DNA of 64,000 nt from Micromonospora luteifusca (GCF_016907275.1 NZ_JAFBBP010000001.1:434001-498000); one strand, 5' to 3'; positions 42,717 through 52,036 are shown, numbered from the stretch's first letter. Program-made: numbers and translations. The notes: a model not told the origin generated them from the sequence alone.

Positions 42717-45700
42717 TGAACCAGTCGCTGCCTTCGACCGTCGACTCCGTGACGCGTCCCGCCGACGGGTTGGGGCTCGATCCGACGCGCCACCGCCGGG
42801 ATCTTGTGGTGGTCGTCGACGACGACCCGGTGATGGAGTTCTGGGCCGACGAGATCGCCACCTATGTCGCGGTGCTGCGCGCCCAACGGGGCTTCAGCTC
42901 GGTCGAGGTCTGGCGGCTGGCCGTGGACGACGGCGCACTCGTGGTGATTGACGGCACCGACAGCGCTCCCAGCGCGCCCTCGGCTCTGATCGATCCGGCC
43001 GGGCAGCGCGTCGTCTTCCTGCTGACCCATGGCGGCTCTGACGCCTGGCGCGGCGGCCTGGTCCAACCCGTCCTCGTCTCGTGGGCCGCCAGCATGACGA
43101 CTGCCGTGGTCAACCTGCTGCCCCAGCAGCGGTGGCGCGAGCGACGGATGGAGACGACCGAGGTGGCCTGGAGCCCGGACGCCCTGGGTTCAGTGACGCA
43201 CCGGTGGTCATGGCGGGTAAGCGGACTGGACCTTCGCCCCACCGACGAGCAGGACGACTCCCGGCTGACGGCGGTCCCGGTCATCGAGCGCGGCACCGAC
43301 TGGTTGCAGCAGTGGAGCCGTCTGCTGGCCGAACCGCCAACCGGTGACGTACGACTGCCCGCGTTGCTCTTGCCGCCCGACGGTGAGATCGCCCGCCCGG
43401 TGAGCCGGACACCGACCGCACACGAAGTTGTCGCCCGCTTCCGGGCCACCGTGTCGCCGTCATCGTTCGCCCTCGCGACCCGTTTGGCGGCCGCTCCGCT
43501 CAACGCCCGGGTGGTCCGCGCCCTGTTGAAGACGGTGGTGCGCGCGGGGCCGGCGCAGCTGACCGAGGTGCTGACGAGCGATCTGGTGCGGCCCGTCCTG
43601 CACCGGGCCGCGCCGACGAGCGACACCCGCATCAGGTACGAATTCGCGCACGGCGTCCGCGAGCGGCTCCTCACGCTCGGGTACCGCGACCGAACCGTCG
43701 AGGTCCAGCACGTCGTGGAGTACGAGCTGGCGCACGACGTCGAGGCGGTGCGCAACCTGACCCTTCGCATCAAGGATCCGCGCCACACGTCGTACGAGCG
43801 CGTCACCCCGGCCGCAGAACCCTATCTGCGGGTCGAGTTGGCTGTTCACCTCTCATTGGGCGGGCCGAACCTCGTCGCGGCCGCGCGGCTGGGCCAGGCG
43901 CTCGGCTCACCCATTCCACGGCAGGTACGTCGAGTACTGGAGCCCACTTCCGTAACCGCTCACAGGACCATGGAGTCCGGAATGTCTGACACAGTGAAAT
44001 CGCCGGACTCGGCGGCACCGCTCGGCACTGCGCCACACACCATGCTGGACGTCGAGTCGGGCACCCCCCCGACCCTGTCGGCCCGCGACCTGCCGGCCGC
44101 GCAGCGGCTCGACGGCCAGTTACCAGCAGTCGTCGGCAACCTGCCCTTACGGAACACGAACTTCACCGGCCGACGTGACCTGCTCGACGCACTGCATCAA
44201 CGCCTGCGCGCCGGCACCACCGCCGTGCTGCCCGAGGCGGTGCACGGCGCTGGCGGTGTCGGCAAGTCGCAACTCGTCATTGAATATGTCTACCTGCACC
44301 AGCAGGACTTCGACCTCATCTGGTGGATCCCGGCCGAGCGCCCGGCCCAGATCCAGTCCGCGCTGGTGGACCTGGCGGCGCGCTTGAACCTGCCGGTGCC
44401 GTCGACGGCAAACACGGCCGTGCCAGCTGTGCTGGAGGCCCTGCGCGTGGGCCGTCCGCACTCGAACTGGCTGCTGATCTTCGACAACGCCGAGGATCCG
44501 ATGGACGTGGAGCGGTTCTTCCCGAAGGGCGGCCCGGGAAGCATCGTGGTCACGTCCCGCAACGGCGAGTGGCGGGAGATCGCGAACAGCCTCGCGGTCG
44601 ACGTGTTCGAGCGCCAGGAGAGCATCGAACTGCTCCGTCGTCGAGGCCCGGACCTGCCCGTCACCGACGCGGACCGGCTCGCCGCCGCCCTGGGCGACCT
44701 CCCGTTGGCCATGGAGCAGGCAGCGGCGTGGCGCGCTGAGACGAAGATGCCGACCGACGAGTACCTCGAACTGCTCAACGCCAGTCGTCCGGTGCTCGAT
44801 GACGAGACGACGTCGCAGCAGGATTACCCCGAGCTCGTCGCCGCGGCGTGGAACGTGTCGCTCAACTGGCTGCGCGAGCAGGATCGCTCGGCGCTCCGGC
44901 TGCTGCAGGTGTGTTCGTACTTCGCCTCCGAGCCGATCGGCAAGGTGCTGCTCTCGAAACCGCGTGCGCTGCGCATCCACCCCGACCTCGATCCGCTCGT
45001 CCGCAACCCGATCCGCCTCAACCGGGCGATCCGCACGATCGGCCGACTGTCGCTGGCCCGGATCGACCACCGGACGAACTCGTTCCAGATGCACCGCCTC
45101 GTGCAACGCGTTCTGATCAACCAGATGGACCCGGATGACCGGGAGGCGATGCGACACGGTGCTCACATGCTGCTCGCCGGCAACGACCCCGATCAGCCCG
45201 ACGATGCCGAGCACTGGCCGCGGTACGCCGAGCTGTACCCGCACATCGTCGCCTCGGGGGCCGAGTGGTGCTCGAACGAGCTCGTGCGGGACATGGTGCT
45301 GAACGAGGCGAAGTACCTCTGGCGCTGGGGTGACCACCATGGCGCCCGTGATCTCTCGCAGCGGGCGTGGACGGCGTGGACCACCGGCTCGGACGGCGCC
45401 GACCCGGACAGCCTTCGGATGGCGAGCTGGCTCGGCTTCATGCACTTCGTCGTCGGTGACTACGCCGCCGCGGCACCGCTGAACGCCCGGACGCTCGAGC
45501 TGTACCGGCAGACCCTCGGCGAAGACCGTGAGGAGACCCTGGACGCCATCGGCGCCGTGGCCGCCGACCACCGCGTCGCCGGTGATTTCGCGGGCGCGCT
45601 CGATCGCTCGCTCATCGTCTACGAGCAGGCAAAACAGAACTTCGGTGAGGAGGAGCCGTTCACCCTGCGCGCCGCGCACAACCTCGCGGTGAGCATGCGG

Positions 45701-46606
45701 CTGTCCGGTCTCTTCGGACGCGCCCTCCAGCTCGACGACCAGACCTACCAGCGCCTGGTGCAGATCTACGGCACCGACCACCCGGACAGCCTCAGCACCT
45801 TTGGCGGGATCAACCTCGACCGCCGCGAACTCGGCGACTACGTGGCGGCGCACGCCAACCAGGAGAACGTCGTCGCGACCGCCCGTCGCATGCTGAGGTA
45901 CGACGACCACCCCGACCTGCTTCGGCAGAGCCACATGTTGGCGAGCTTCCGGCGCAAGGCCGGTCACCACCATGATGCCCTGGACCTGTCCAGTGACGTG
46001 CTACGCCGGTTCCGGACCCGCTATGGCGACAACCACCCGGACACGGTGCTCGCCAGGCTGACGGTCTCCATCGACCAGCGGCTGAGCGGAGACCTGCGCG
46101 CCGCGCGGGAGGCGGCGGAAATCGCGGTGGAGGGGCTGCGCCGGCTGTACGGCGAGCACCACCCGCACACCGCCGGCGCACAGGTGGACCTGGCGGTGAC
46201 ACTCCGGCTGCTGGGCGAGTGCGCCCAGGCCCGGGATCTCAACCAGACGGCCCTGCAACGGCTGACCAGCCGGCTCGGCGAGTCGCACGCGCTGGTGCTG
46301 GCCGCCCGGGTCAACCTGGCGAGCGATCACTATGAGCTGGGCGAGTACGCCGAAGCCCACGCGCTCGACCTGGACACGCTCGCGCTGTGCCGACAGGTGC
46401 TCGGCAGCAGTCACCCCACCACGCTCGTGTGTGCGCTCAACCTCGCCATGGATCTGCGCGACCTCGGCCGTGAGGCGGAGGCGAGCATGCTGTTCGACAA
46501 GGGTCTAGAGCAACTGCGGCAGACCCTCGGCGTACGCCACCCGGCGGTCGCGGCGATCGGCGCCGGCGTCCGGGCCAACTGCGACATCGACCCGCTGCCC
46601 CTGTAG
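42716..46606 (+). CDS. SAV_2336-NB-ARC-TPR protein of FxSxx-COOH-type systems
   Basis: 1,296 residues from ATG 42716 (GTG 42713 adds one). Domains: an SAV_2336-like N-terminal domain (about 20-440; DLVVVVDDDPVMEFWADEIA, LIDPAGQRVVFLLTHGG), an NB-ARC NTPase (about 475-830) with Walker A GAGGVGKSQ near residue 511, Walker B WLLIFDNAEDP and GSIVVTSRN, then about ten tetratricopeptide repeats of the 42-residue long type (GRALQLDDQTYQRLVQIYGT, and so on to the end). This architecture is that of the TPR protein of FxSxx-COOH systems: a STAND NTPase that probably senses a ligand through the TPRs and oligomerises. Confidence 0.85.
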   Translation: MNQSLPSTVDSVTRPADGLGLDPTRHRRDLVVVVDDDPVMEFWADEIATYVAVLRAQRGFSSVEVWRLAVDDGALVVIDGTDSAPSAPSALIDPAGQRVVFLLTHGGSDAWRGGLVQPVLVSWAASMTTAVVNLLPQQRWRERRMETTEVAWSPDALGSVTHRWSWRVSGLDLRPTDEQDDSRLTAVPVIERGTDWLQQWSRLLAEPPTGDVRLPALLLPPDGEIARPVSRTPTAHEVVARFRATVSPSSFALATRLAAAPLNARVVRALLKTVVRAGPAQLTEVLTSDLVRPVLHRAAPTSDTRIRYEFAHGVRERLLTLGYRDRTVEVQHVVEYELAHDVEAVRNLTLRIKDPRHTSYERVTPAAEPYLRVELAVHLSLGGPNLVAAARLGQALGSPIPRQVRRVLEPTSVTAHRTMESGMSDTVKSPDSAAPLGTAPHTMLDVESGTPPTLSARDLPAAQRLDGQLPAVVGNLPLRNTNFTGRRDLLDALHQRLRAGTTAVLPEAVHGAGGVGKSQLVIEYVYLHQQDFDLIWWIPAERPAQIQSALVDLAARLNLPVPSTANTAVPAVLEALRVGRPHSNWLLIFDNAEDPMDVERFFPKGGPGSIVVTSRNGEWREIANSLAVDVFERQESIELLRRRGPDLPVTDADRLAAALGDLPLAMEQAAAWRAETKMPTDEYLELLNASRPVLDDETTSQQDYPELVAAAWNVSLNWLREQDRSALRLLQVCSYFASEPIGKVLLSKPRALRIHPDLDPLVRNPIRLNRAIRTIGRLSLARIDHRTNSFQMHRLVQRVLINQMDPDDREAMRHGAHMLLAGNDPDQPDDAEHWPRYAELYPHIVASGAEWCSNELVRDMVLNEAKYLWRWGDHHGARDLSQRAWTAWTTGSDGADPDSLRMASWLGFMHFVVGDYAAAAPLNARTLELYRQTLGEDREETLDAIGAVAADHRVAGDFAGALDRSLIVYEQAKQNFGEEEPFTLRAAHNLAVSMRLSGLFGRALQLDDQTYQRLVQIYGTDHPDSLSTFGGINLDRRELGDYVAAHANQENVVATARRMLRYDDHPDLLRQSHMLASFRRKAGHHHDALDLSSDVLRRFRTRYGDNHPDTVLARLTVSIDQRLSGDLRAAREAAEIAVEGLRRLYGEHHPHTAGAQVDLAVTLRLLGECAQARDLNQTALQRLTSRLGESHALVLAARVNLASDHYELGEYAEAHALDLDTLALCRQVLGSSHPTTLVCALNLAMDLRDLGREAEASMLFDKGLEQLRQTLGVRHPAVAAIGAGVRANCDIDPLPL

Positions 46607-46613
46607 CGGCGCA

Positions 46614-46662
46614 CGGTCGACCCGGCGGGGTCAGGCGGCCAGCCAACCCGCCGGGTCGACCG
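46614..46662. terminator. perfect 16-bp hairpin where the two island operons converge
   Basis: CGGTCGACCCGGCGGG (46614-46629) and its exact complement (46647-46662) with a 17-base loop. The right arm lies inside the last codons of the HExxH gene, so it can terminate transcription from both sides. Confidence 0.75.
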
Positions 46663-48496
46663 GGTCGAGAACGCGGCCGGTGACCAGACGGCCGACCCAG
46701 GTGGCCAGCTCGATCGGGTCCGGGACGGCCGTCCGGTGGCCCCGCGACCGCAGCCCGTCAACGACGGCGAGAACGAGTTCCGGGCAGCCCAGCAGGGCTC
46801 GCGTCACCGGGTCGGCGGGACGGTCGAGCTGGGTGAGGCCGAGACCCACCCAGCCGTGCACGCTGGACACGTCCTCGTGCAGCTCATCGAGGTAACCAGC
46901 GCGCGCCCGCTCCAGGTCACCGGCTACCAGGGCGAGGTCGGCCGCGGTGGTGCCCGCCACCGTGGCCCCGACGTCGTCCGGTGCGGCGCGCAGTCGGCCA
47001 AAAGCGGCCGGATCGACCAGTAGGTACCTCCGGAGCACGGCTCGGGCGTCGAGCAGGCCCTCCGGTGGCGCCGCCAGCACCGTGAGACCGACGACTGCCT
47101 TCGCTGTCGGGTCACGGCGCTCCCAGGCTGCCGCCAGGGCCTCCCGGTCGGCTGGGTCGACACGTACGTTGTGGCCCCGCCACATCGCGCGGTGATCGGC
47201 GGCGACGGCGCACGCCGCGTCGAGCGCGGCGGCGGGAACCTGGTCCTCCTGGCACGCCTTCAGCTCCGTGTGCAGGGTGTCGACGAACCGCTGGCCGTGC
47301 CCGGTCAACCGGCCGGACGCCGCCAGCACCCGCAGGACGCCGAGGGTCTGCCGTCGCCACAGTGCGAACTCGAAGTCCGCAGCGGCCCGCTCGCCGGACG
47401 GTGCGTGGTGTCGGTGGGACCGCCAGAACTGGGTGATGCCGACGAACGCGTACGCGCCTTGGAGGAGGCCGGCAAGGGGTCTGGGGTCGTCCCGCCAGGG
47501 GGCGTAGTAGCGGATGTCGCCGCCGCCCTCGACGAGGGTGAGCAGATGGGACAGCGCACCGAGCTTGTGGTGCTGCGACTCGTGCACCAGGGTGACGGCC
47601 AGTTGTGCCGCGTCGTCGGGCTCGGAGAGCAGCACACCACCAAAGGCCTCGGCACCGGATGCGGACAGTTGCCGGAAACGGGCCCGACGCGGCACCGGTA
47701 CCACGCTCCGCAACGTCTCCGCGATCGCCTGGGCCCGGTCGCGCTGCTGACTGACCAGCAGCTCCCAGGCTCGGGCGAGAAGCGCGCGCCAACGAACGAT
47801 CTCGGGCGCCGACAGCGGCTCGGGCGCCGAAGGGCCCCGCAGGTCGCGGTACACGTCACGATCGTGCAGCTCGACTCGGAGCTCGACGCCGTCCGCATGG
47901 ACCTCGACGATGATCGGCGCATGCCAGTTGGGGTCGGCGGCCACACAACGGATCGTCTGGGCGGCGCTCACCAGCTCGACCTGCCCGGCACGGGCCCGCG
48001 CCCGGACGACCAGGACGTCCGGCAGGATCGAGGCGGCCCCCACGGTGGGTAACACGGCCACACCCTCTCGCGCCGGGATGTCGAGGTCGAAGGACAGGCC
48101 CGCCCGTACGGCGCTCGCCGCCGCCAGCGCGTGCAGGTATCCGACGTCCAACCACAGCGGGAGGGAGGGGTCGGGATCACCGTGCAGCCGACGCAAGGTG
48201 TGCGCGGCCCAGATGCCTACCTGCGGCTGGGCAAGGACATCCTCGGTGACGGCTGGATCAGCAGCATGCGCCTCAGCCAGGAGCTGCCAGGCGTCGGCGA
48301 CCGAAGCGAGCGGACCAGTGGCGTCGGGCCGCGCGGCGCAACTGTCCAGGAGCGCCCGCAGCACGATCAGCCGCCAACTGCGCTCGGACCGCCAGAGCGC
48401 CGTGATGGTCCGTTCGTCGCCAGCACCACTGGCAAGGGCATGGAAGTGCTCGGGATCAAGGTACGTCGGGCCCACCGACACGGAATCACACGACAT
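46631..48496 (-). CDS. HExxH protein, alpha-ketoglutarate-type peptide beta-hydroxylase-like
   Basis: 621 residues. The key motif LVHESQHHKLGALSH lies near residue 305, inside a helical region followed by IRYYAPWRDDPRPLAGLLQG. The N-terminal part and the helical C terminus (about 380-621) match the large HExxH proteins found beside FxSxx-COOH peptides, which are assigned as alpha-ketoglutarate-dependent peptide beta-hydroxylases. The enzyme would hydroxylate the small peptide encoded just upstream. ATG 48496 overlaps the peptide gene by 11 bases, indicating translational coupling. The fully upstream open frame lies inside the peptide gene and is not used. Confidence 0.78.
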   Translation of the reverse strand: MSCDSVSVGPTYLDPEHFHALASGAGDERTITALWRSERSWRLIVLRALLDSCAARPDATGPLASVADAWQLLAEAHAADPAVTEDVLAQPQVGIWAAHTLRRLHGDPDPSLPLWLDVGYLHALAAASAVRAGLSFDLDIPAREGVAVLPTVGAASILPDVLVVRARARAGQVELVSAAQTIRCVAADPNWHAPIIVEVHADGVELRVELHDRDVYRDLRGPSAPEPLSAPEIVRWRALLARAWELLVSQQRDRAQAIAETLRSVVPVPRRARFRQLSASGAEAFGGVLLSEPDDAAQLAVTLVHESQHHKLGALSHLLTLVEGGGDIRYYAPWRDDPRPLAGLLQGAYAFVGITQFWRSHRHHAPSGERAAADFEFALWRRQTLGVLRVLAASGRLTGHGQRFVDTLHTELKACQEDQVPAAALDAACAVAADHRAMWRGHNVRVDPADREALAAAWERRDPTAKAVVGLTVLAAPPEGLLDARAVLRRYLLVDPAAFGRLRAAPDDVGATVAGTTAADLALVAGDLERARAGYLDELHEDVSSVHGWVGLGLTQLDRPADPVTRALLGCPELVLAVVDGLRSRGHRTAVPDPIELATWVGRLVTGRVLDPVDPAGWLAA

Positions 48497-48731
48497 GGTC
48501 CTCCGATTCCGGCCCCGTAGGCCGTATCCGACTCGGGAAGGAGCCGTTGTAGCCGCTGATACTGCCCCCCGAATCGGCAACTCTCTCCCGCACCCGCGAG
48601 ATGGCCGCAGTCATGCCGGTGCGGTCGACGGATGGCAAGGACCCAATGTCCACCGTCGACAAATCGAGCAATTCCGACTCGATACCGGCGAGGCCTTCCT
48701 CCATGAACGGCAACCCTTCCGACGATGGCAC
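48486..48731 (-). CDS. FxsA-like RiPP precursor peptide (candidate)
   Basis: 81 residues from GTG 48731 (GGAG 7 bases upstream) or 72 from ATG 48704. The segment ESELLDLSTVDIGSLPSVD, then a basic helix (AAISRVRERVADS), looks like the leader of FxSxx-COOH precursors (typical pattern L-hydrophobic-D-V/L-S-x-V near the start and a helix before the core). The putative core is GGSISGYNGSF, where FxSxx peptides end; here 16 more residues (PSRIRPTGPESEDHVV) follow. Order of genes: caspase, peptide, hydroxylase, all on one strand. A function as modified peptide signal or effector is inference. Confidence 0.6.
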   Translation of the reverse strand: MPSSEGLPFMEEGLAGIESELLDLSTVDIGSLPSVDRTGMTAAISRVRERVADSGGSISGYNGSFPSRIRPTGPESEDHVV

Positions 48732-48849
48732 TCAGTAGCTCCATCATCGCTTATGCCTGGAGCGCAACGAAAGCGTCACATCGAGCGACGTCCACCGCAA
48801 CCCCGATTAGGCGGTGACGGTGTCCGCTATGGACGACTTGCCGTGGGAG

Positions 48850-49971
48850 TCAGGTGTACGAAGCCAGCCGGTCGGCGCCATCCTCCACGCGGGCCATCGC
48901 GGCGTCGTCACTGGCGAAGAAGCGAACCGCCTCCACGAGTTCCGCCAGGGCGCCCGGGTACCGCAGACAGGTCCGGACGACACTGATGGCGTCCACCCGC
49001 GCCGCGCTACTGCGACGGATCGCGGCGTACACGTGGCCCCGCAGCAGAGACAGGATCTCCTCCCGGTCGCTGGGCCGCAGGAACTCCGGTATCGCCAGCA
49101 GAGCATCCACGAGGGGAGCCAGCAGGGCCGGTGGCGGGGCTGCCGAAGCCGGCGGCACCGACTGCCCCGCCTGGGCCCGGCCGAGAACGAGGCCTTCGTC
49201 GCCGAGCGCGTTGCGGTACCAGAGGTAGGTGGGTGTCTGCCCGGTGAGCCCACTCGCCCGCAACTCGGTGAACCGCTCCCGCAGCGCCGCCACCAGCCGA
49301 GCCGGGTCACCGAGCCAATCCATGTCGTCGGCTTCCAGCAGCCGCAGCACCTCCCGGCTGAACAGCCCGGTGCGCCGTACCCGCAGGTTGGCGGCGGCCT
49401 GACCGAGCCCAGCGGCGAACAGCACGTCCTGTATCCGGCCAGCGGCCGGTGCCCCAGCGGGGAAGGTCTCGTTGCCGGGGGTGCCCACCGCGTGGGAGCG
49501 GTCGTGCAACTGGCACGCGTCGACGATCCACAACTGGCGGTCGAAGGACTCCACCAGGTCGGAGGCGAACGTGGCCAGCATAGAATCCAGGTCGAGTGCG
49601 CCCGCGTCGGTGGTGGTGGCGTCGGCATAGTAGAGCCGCCGGTGCCGGCCGGTATCGACGTAGCCGTGGCCGCCCCAGATCACGTAGAGGGTGGATTGGC
49701 GTCGGGTCGGCAGCTCCCGGAGCAGCACGTCCCGTACGGCTGCGCGGTCTGCGGAGCGCACAACGACGCCCGGCGGGACGGCGCTCGGATCAGGATCGGG
49801 CGCCAGAAGCAACGTCACCTGCTCCGGCGGCACCCCGCTGGCGACAAACCGGCGGGCGAACCGGATGGCGTCGTCGACCGGCCCGACCAGACTCCAGTCG
49901 CTCCCGGCCGCGTACCTGTCGATACCGACGCCGACCACGTGGACATCTCTGGGATCATGGCTGGGGCCCAC
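48850..49971 (-). CDS. caspase-like peptidase with C-terminal EAD2-like domain
   Basis: 373 residues. A C14 caspase-like domain (10-200) starts VVGVGIDRY and carries His102 in YVIWGGHGYVD and Cys153 in LWIVDACQLHD. After a Pro/Ala linker, residues 288-370 form a helical domain of EAD2 type (LVDALLAIPEFLRPSDREEI, VVRTCLRYPGALAELVEAVR). The same pattern (hydrophobic-x-x-C, PG-x-L-x-x-L) is found in the N terminus of the VMAP protein in the convergent operon. It is the likely effector, activated by EAD2-EAD2 contact. It starts with GTG. The 118-bp gap to the peptide gene may hold an extra promoter. Confidence 0.82.
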   Translation of the reverse strand: MGPSHDPRDVHVVGVGIDRYAAGSDWSLVGPVDDAIRFARRFVASGVPPEQVTLLLAPDPDPSAVPPGVVVRSADRAAVRDVLLRELPTRRQSTLYVIWGGHGYVDTGRHRRLYYADATTTDAGALDLDSMLATFASDLVESFDRQLWIVDACQLHDRSHAVGTPGNETFPAGAPAAGRIQDVLFAAGLGQAAANLRVRRTGLFSREVLRLLEADDMDWLGDPARLVAALRERFTELRASGLTGQTPTYLWYRNALGDEGLVLGRAQAGQSVPPASAAPPPALLAPLVDALLAIPEFLRPSDREEILSLLRGHVYAAIRRSSAARVDAISVVRTCLRYPGALAELVEAVRFFASDDAAMARVEDGADRLASYT

Positions 49972-50133
49972 AACTCACCCCGTCACGGACGTGCGACGGA
50001 GCGAGTCGTAAGGCATCCGGTCATCATGCCCTGCGGTGGTGTCCGCGTCCCGCTCCGGACCAGTCGAGCGGACCTCGTCGCGTCCGCCACCCGTCGCGAG
50101 GCGGGGAGCCAACCATCGTGATCGCAGCCCGAT

Positions 50134-50139
50134 TAGTCT
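50134..50139 (+). promoter_or_regulatory. -10 box (TAGTCT), leaderless start of the YdcF-like gene
   Basis: TAGTCT ends 7 bases before ATG 50147, the same spacing as in the two VOC genes. Confidence 0.5.
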
Positions 50140-50146
50140 CACGGGC

Positions 50147-50854
50147 ATGCGGGGACGATTCGGTGCGCTCAGGCGGTGGTACGCGCGGCGCCGGCCGTTC
50201 GTTCGCCGTACGCTCGTCGCGTTGGTGGTTGGTGCGGTGCTGTTGACCGGCGGCACGCTGGCCAGCGTGCGGTGGATTCGCGACGCGGCGGACGGCCACA
50301 TCTACAGCGAGGCTGCCGTGCCGGATGCGCCGGTCGCCCTGGTGCTCGGGACCAAGGTGGACGCGGACGGCTCCCCGTCGCCGTTCCTCGCGGCCCGACT
50401 GGAGATCGCGCGACGGCTGTTCGTGGGCGGCAAGGTGCGGGCGATCCTGGTGTCCGGTGACAACATGAACGCGGACTACAACGAGCCCGCCGCGATGCAG
50501 GGCTGGCTGGTGGACCGGGGCGTACCGGCGCGCAAGGTGGTGCTCGACCACGCCGGTTTCGACACGTACGACTCGTGCGCGCGGGCTGAGCGCATCTTCG
50601 GGGTGCGACGCGCGACCGTGGTCACCCAGTCCTTCCACCTCCCCCGCGCCGTGGCACTGTGCAGGCGTCTCGGCATCGATGCCAGCGGGGTGGGTGACGA
50701 GACCGCGAGGCGCTACGCCCAGACGTGGCGGGTCAGCTCGTCCCGCGAGAACGGCGCTTGCCTGAAGGCCGCGCTGGACCTGCTCTCCGCTCGGGACCCG
50801 GCGCACCTCGGCCGCCGGGAGACGGGTGTCGACGATGCCCTCCGCGCCGCCTGA
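50147..50854 (+). CDS. SanA/YdcF (DUF218) family membrane-anchored protein
   Basis: 235 residues: an Arg-rich N terminus (RRWYARRRPFVRR), one transmembrane helix (about 22-42), then a DUF218 domain with VALVLGTKVDADGSPSPFLA, RAILVSGDN, EPAAMQGWLVDRGVPARKVV and VVTQSFHLPRAVAL. SanA/ElyC/YdcF proteins act at the envelope (vancomycin sensitivity, lipid carrier homeostasis), but the reaction is not settled. The start is set by the leaderless -10 box rather than the longer open frame. Confidence 0.87.
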   Translation: MRGRFGALRRWYARRRPFVRRTLVALVVGAVLLTGGTLASVRWIRDAADGHIYSEAAVPDAPVALVLGTKVDADGSPSPFLAARLEIARRLFVGGKVRAILVSGDNMNADYNEPAAMQGWLVDRGVPARKVVLDHAGFDTYDSCARAERIFGVRRATVVTQSFHLPRAVALCRRLGIDASGVGDETARRYAQTWRVSSSRENGACLKAALDLLSARDPAHLGRRETGVDDALRAA

Positions 50855-50860
50855 CGGCGG

Positions 50861-51892
50861 TCACGACGCTGACGGCTGCCGGGGTGGTGCCGCGCTGTCG
50901 CGCACGATGAGTTCGGTGGCCAGCTCGACCCGGGGGCTTTCGGTCTTCTCGCCACCGGCGAGGCGCAACACGGTCCGTGCGGCCAACATGCCCATCTCGG
51001 CCAGGGGTTGACGGACGGTGGTCAGCGGTGGGGAGCACCACCGGACCTCGGGCAGGTCGTCGAAGCCGACCACGCTGATGTCGTCGGGTACCCGTAGGCC
51101 GCGTTTGCGGACCGCCTCATAGACGCCGAGCGCCATCTGGTCGCTGGAGGCGAAGATGGCGGTGGGCGGGTCGGGCAGGGCCAGCAACTGCGTACCCGCG
51201 CTGAAACCGGACTCGTGATAGAAGTTGCCGGGGCGGATGAGGGCGTCGTCGATGGGAATGTCGGCGGCGCCGAGGGCAGCCCGGTAGCCGTCCGTCCGGG
51301 CCCGGCTGCACATCAGATGCGGTGGGCCGGCGATGAAGCCGATGCGGCGGTGGCCGAGGCTGATCAGGTACTGGTTGGCGCTCAGGCTGCCCGCCCAGTT
51401 GGTGGCGCCGATGGTGGGTGATTCCTGCGGATCGACGCCGGCGGGGTCGATGATGACCACCGGCAGGTGGAGCCTGCGCAGCTCGGCCTGCAGCGGTGGG
51501 TTCACCATCGAGGTCACGAAGATGACGCCCTCGGTGGAGCGCGTACGCATGTTGTCGAGCCACTGCTTGGCCGAGGAGATACGCCAGTGGATGGCCGACA
51601 CGACGGTGCCGACGCCGCTGGTCTGACCGACGTCCTCCACCCCGCGGATGATCTCCACCGCCCACGGACTGTCCAGGTCGTTGAAGACCAGGTCGATGAG
51701 GGCGGCGTCGGTGCGCCGGGCCGGTGACCGCCGGCGGTAGCCGTGCCGGTTGAGCAGGGCCTCGACTCGTTCCCGGGTGTCGGGGGCGACGTCTGAGCGG
51801 CCGTTGATGACCCGGGAAACCGTGGGCACGGAGACACCGGCCAGCCTTGCGATCATCGCGATGGTGACGTTTCGGCCGTTCTCGGCGCCCAC
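50861..51892 (-). CDS. LacI family transcriptional repressor
   Basis: 343 residues. The DNA-binding HTH reads TIAMIARLAGVSVPTVSRVI with the hinge helix beyond. The periplasmic-binding-protein-like effector domain (60-330) includes GVIFVTSMVNPPLQ, LGHRRIGFIAGPP, AIFASSDQMALGVYEAVRKR and ISVVGFDDLPE. The sugar-binding specificity is probably for a xylo- or arabino-oligosaccharide, as the divergent gene is a GH43 glycosidase. It ends 7 bases from the convergent YdcF-like gene. Confidence 0.9.
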   Translation of the reverse strand: MGAENGRNVTIAMIARLAGVSVPTVSRVINGRSDVAPDTRERVEALLNRHGYRRRSPARRTDAALIDLVFNDLDSPWAVEIIRGVEDVGQTSGVGTVVSAIHWRISSAKQWLDNMRTRSTEGVIFVTSMVNPPLQAELRRLHLPVVIIDPAGVDPQESPTIGATNWAGSLSANQYLISLGHRRIGFIAGPPHLMCSRARTDGYRAALGAADIPIDDALIRPGNFYHESGFSAGTQLLALPDPPTAIFASSDQMALGVYEAVRKRGLRVPDDISVVGFDDLPEVRWCSPPLTTVRQPLAEMGMLAARTVLRLAGGEKTESPRVELATELIVRDSAAPPRQPSAS

Positions 51893-52036
51893 GGTCCCCC
51901 CTTCGTCGTGCTGGAAGCTTCAGGTCTGCTCGCGGTGGTGCGGCGTCCTGATCCATCCCGTCGGGGCTCACGGGGGTGCTCGGACGCCGGAGGAACCGGC
52001 AAGGTGCGAACGTGTATCTCCGGAACTTTCAATGTG

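Noticed and set aside
44147..45973. 608-residue open frame antisense to the NB-ARC/TPR gene
   Set aside because: Composition is that of a shadow frame; the opposite strand carries Walker motifs and TPR repeats.
48367..48747. 126-residue frame overlapping the peptide and HExxH genes
   Set aside because: It is out of frame with the recognisable FxsA-like and HExxH sequences and shows no domain.
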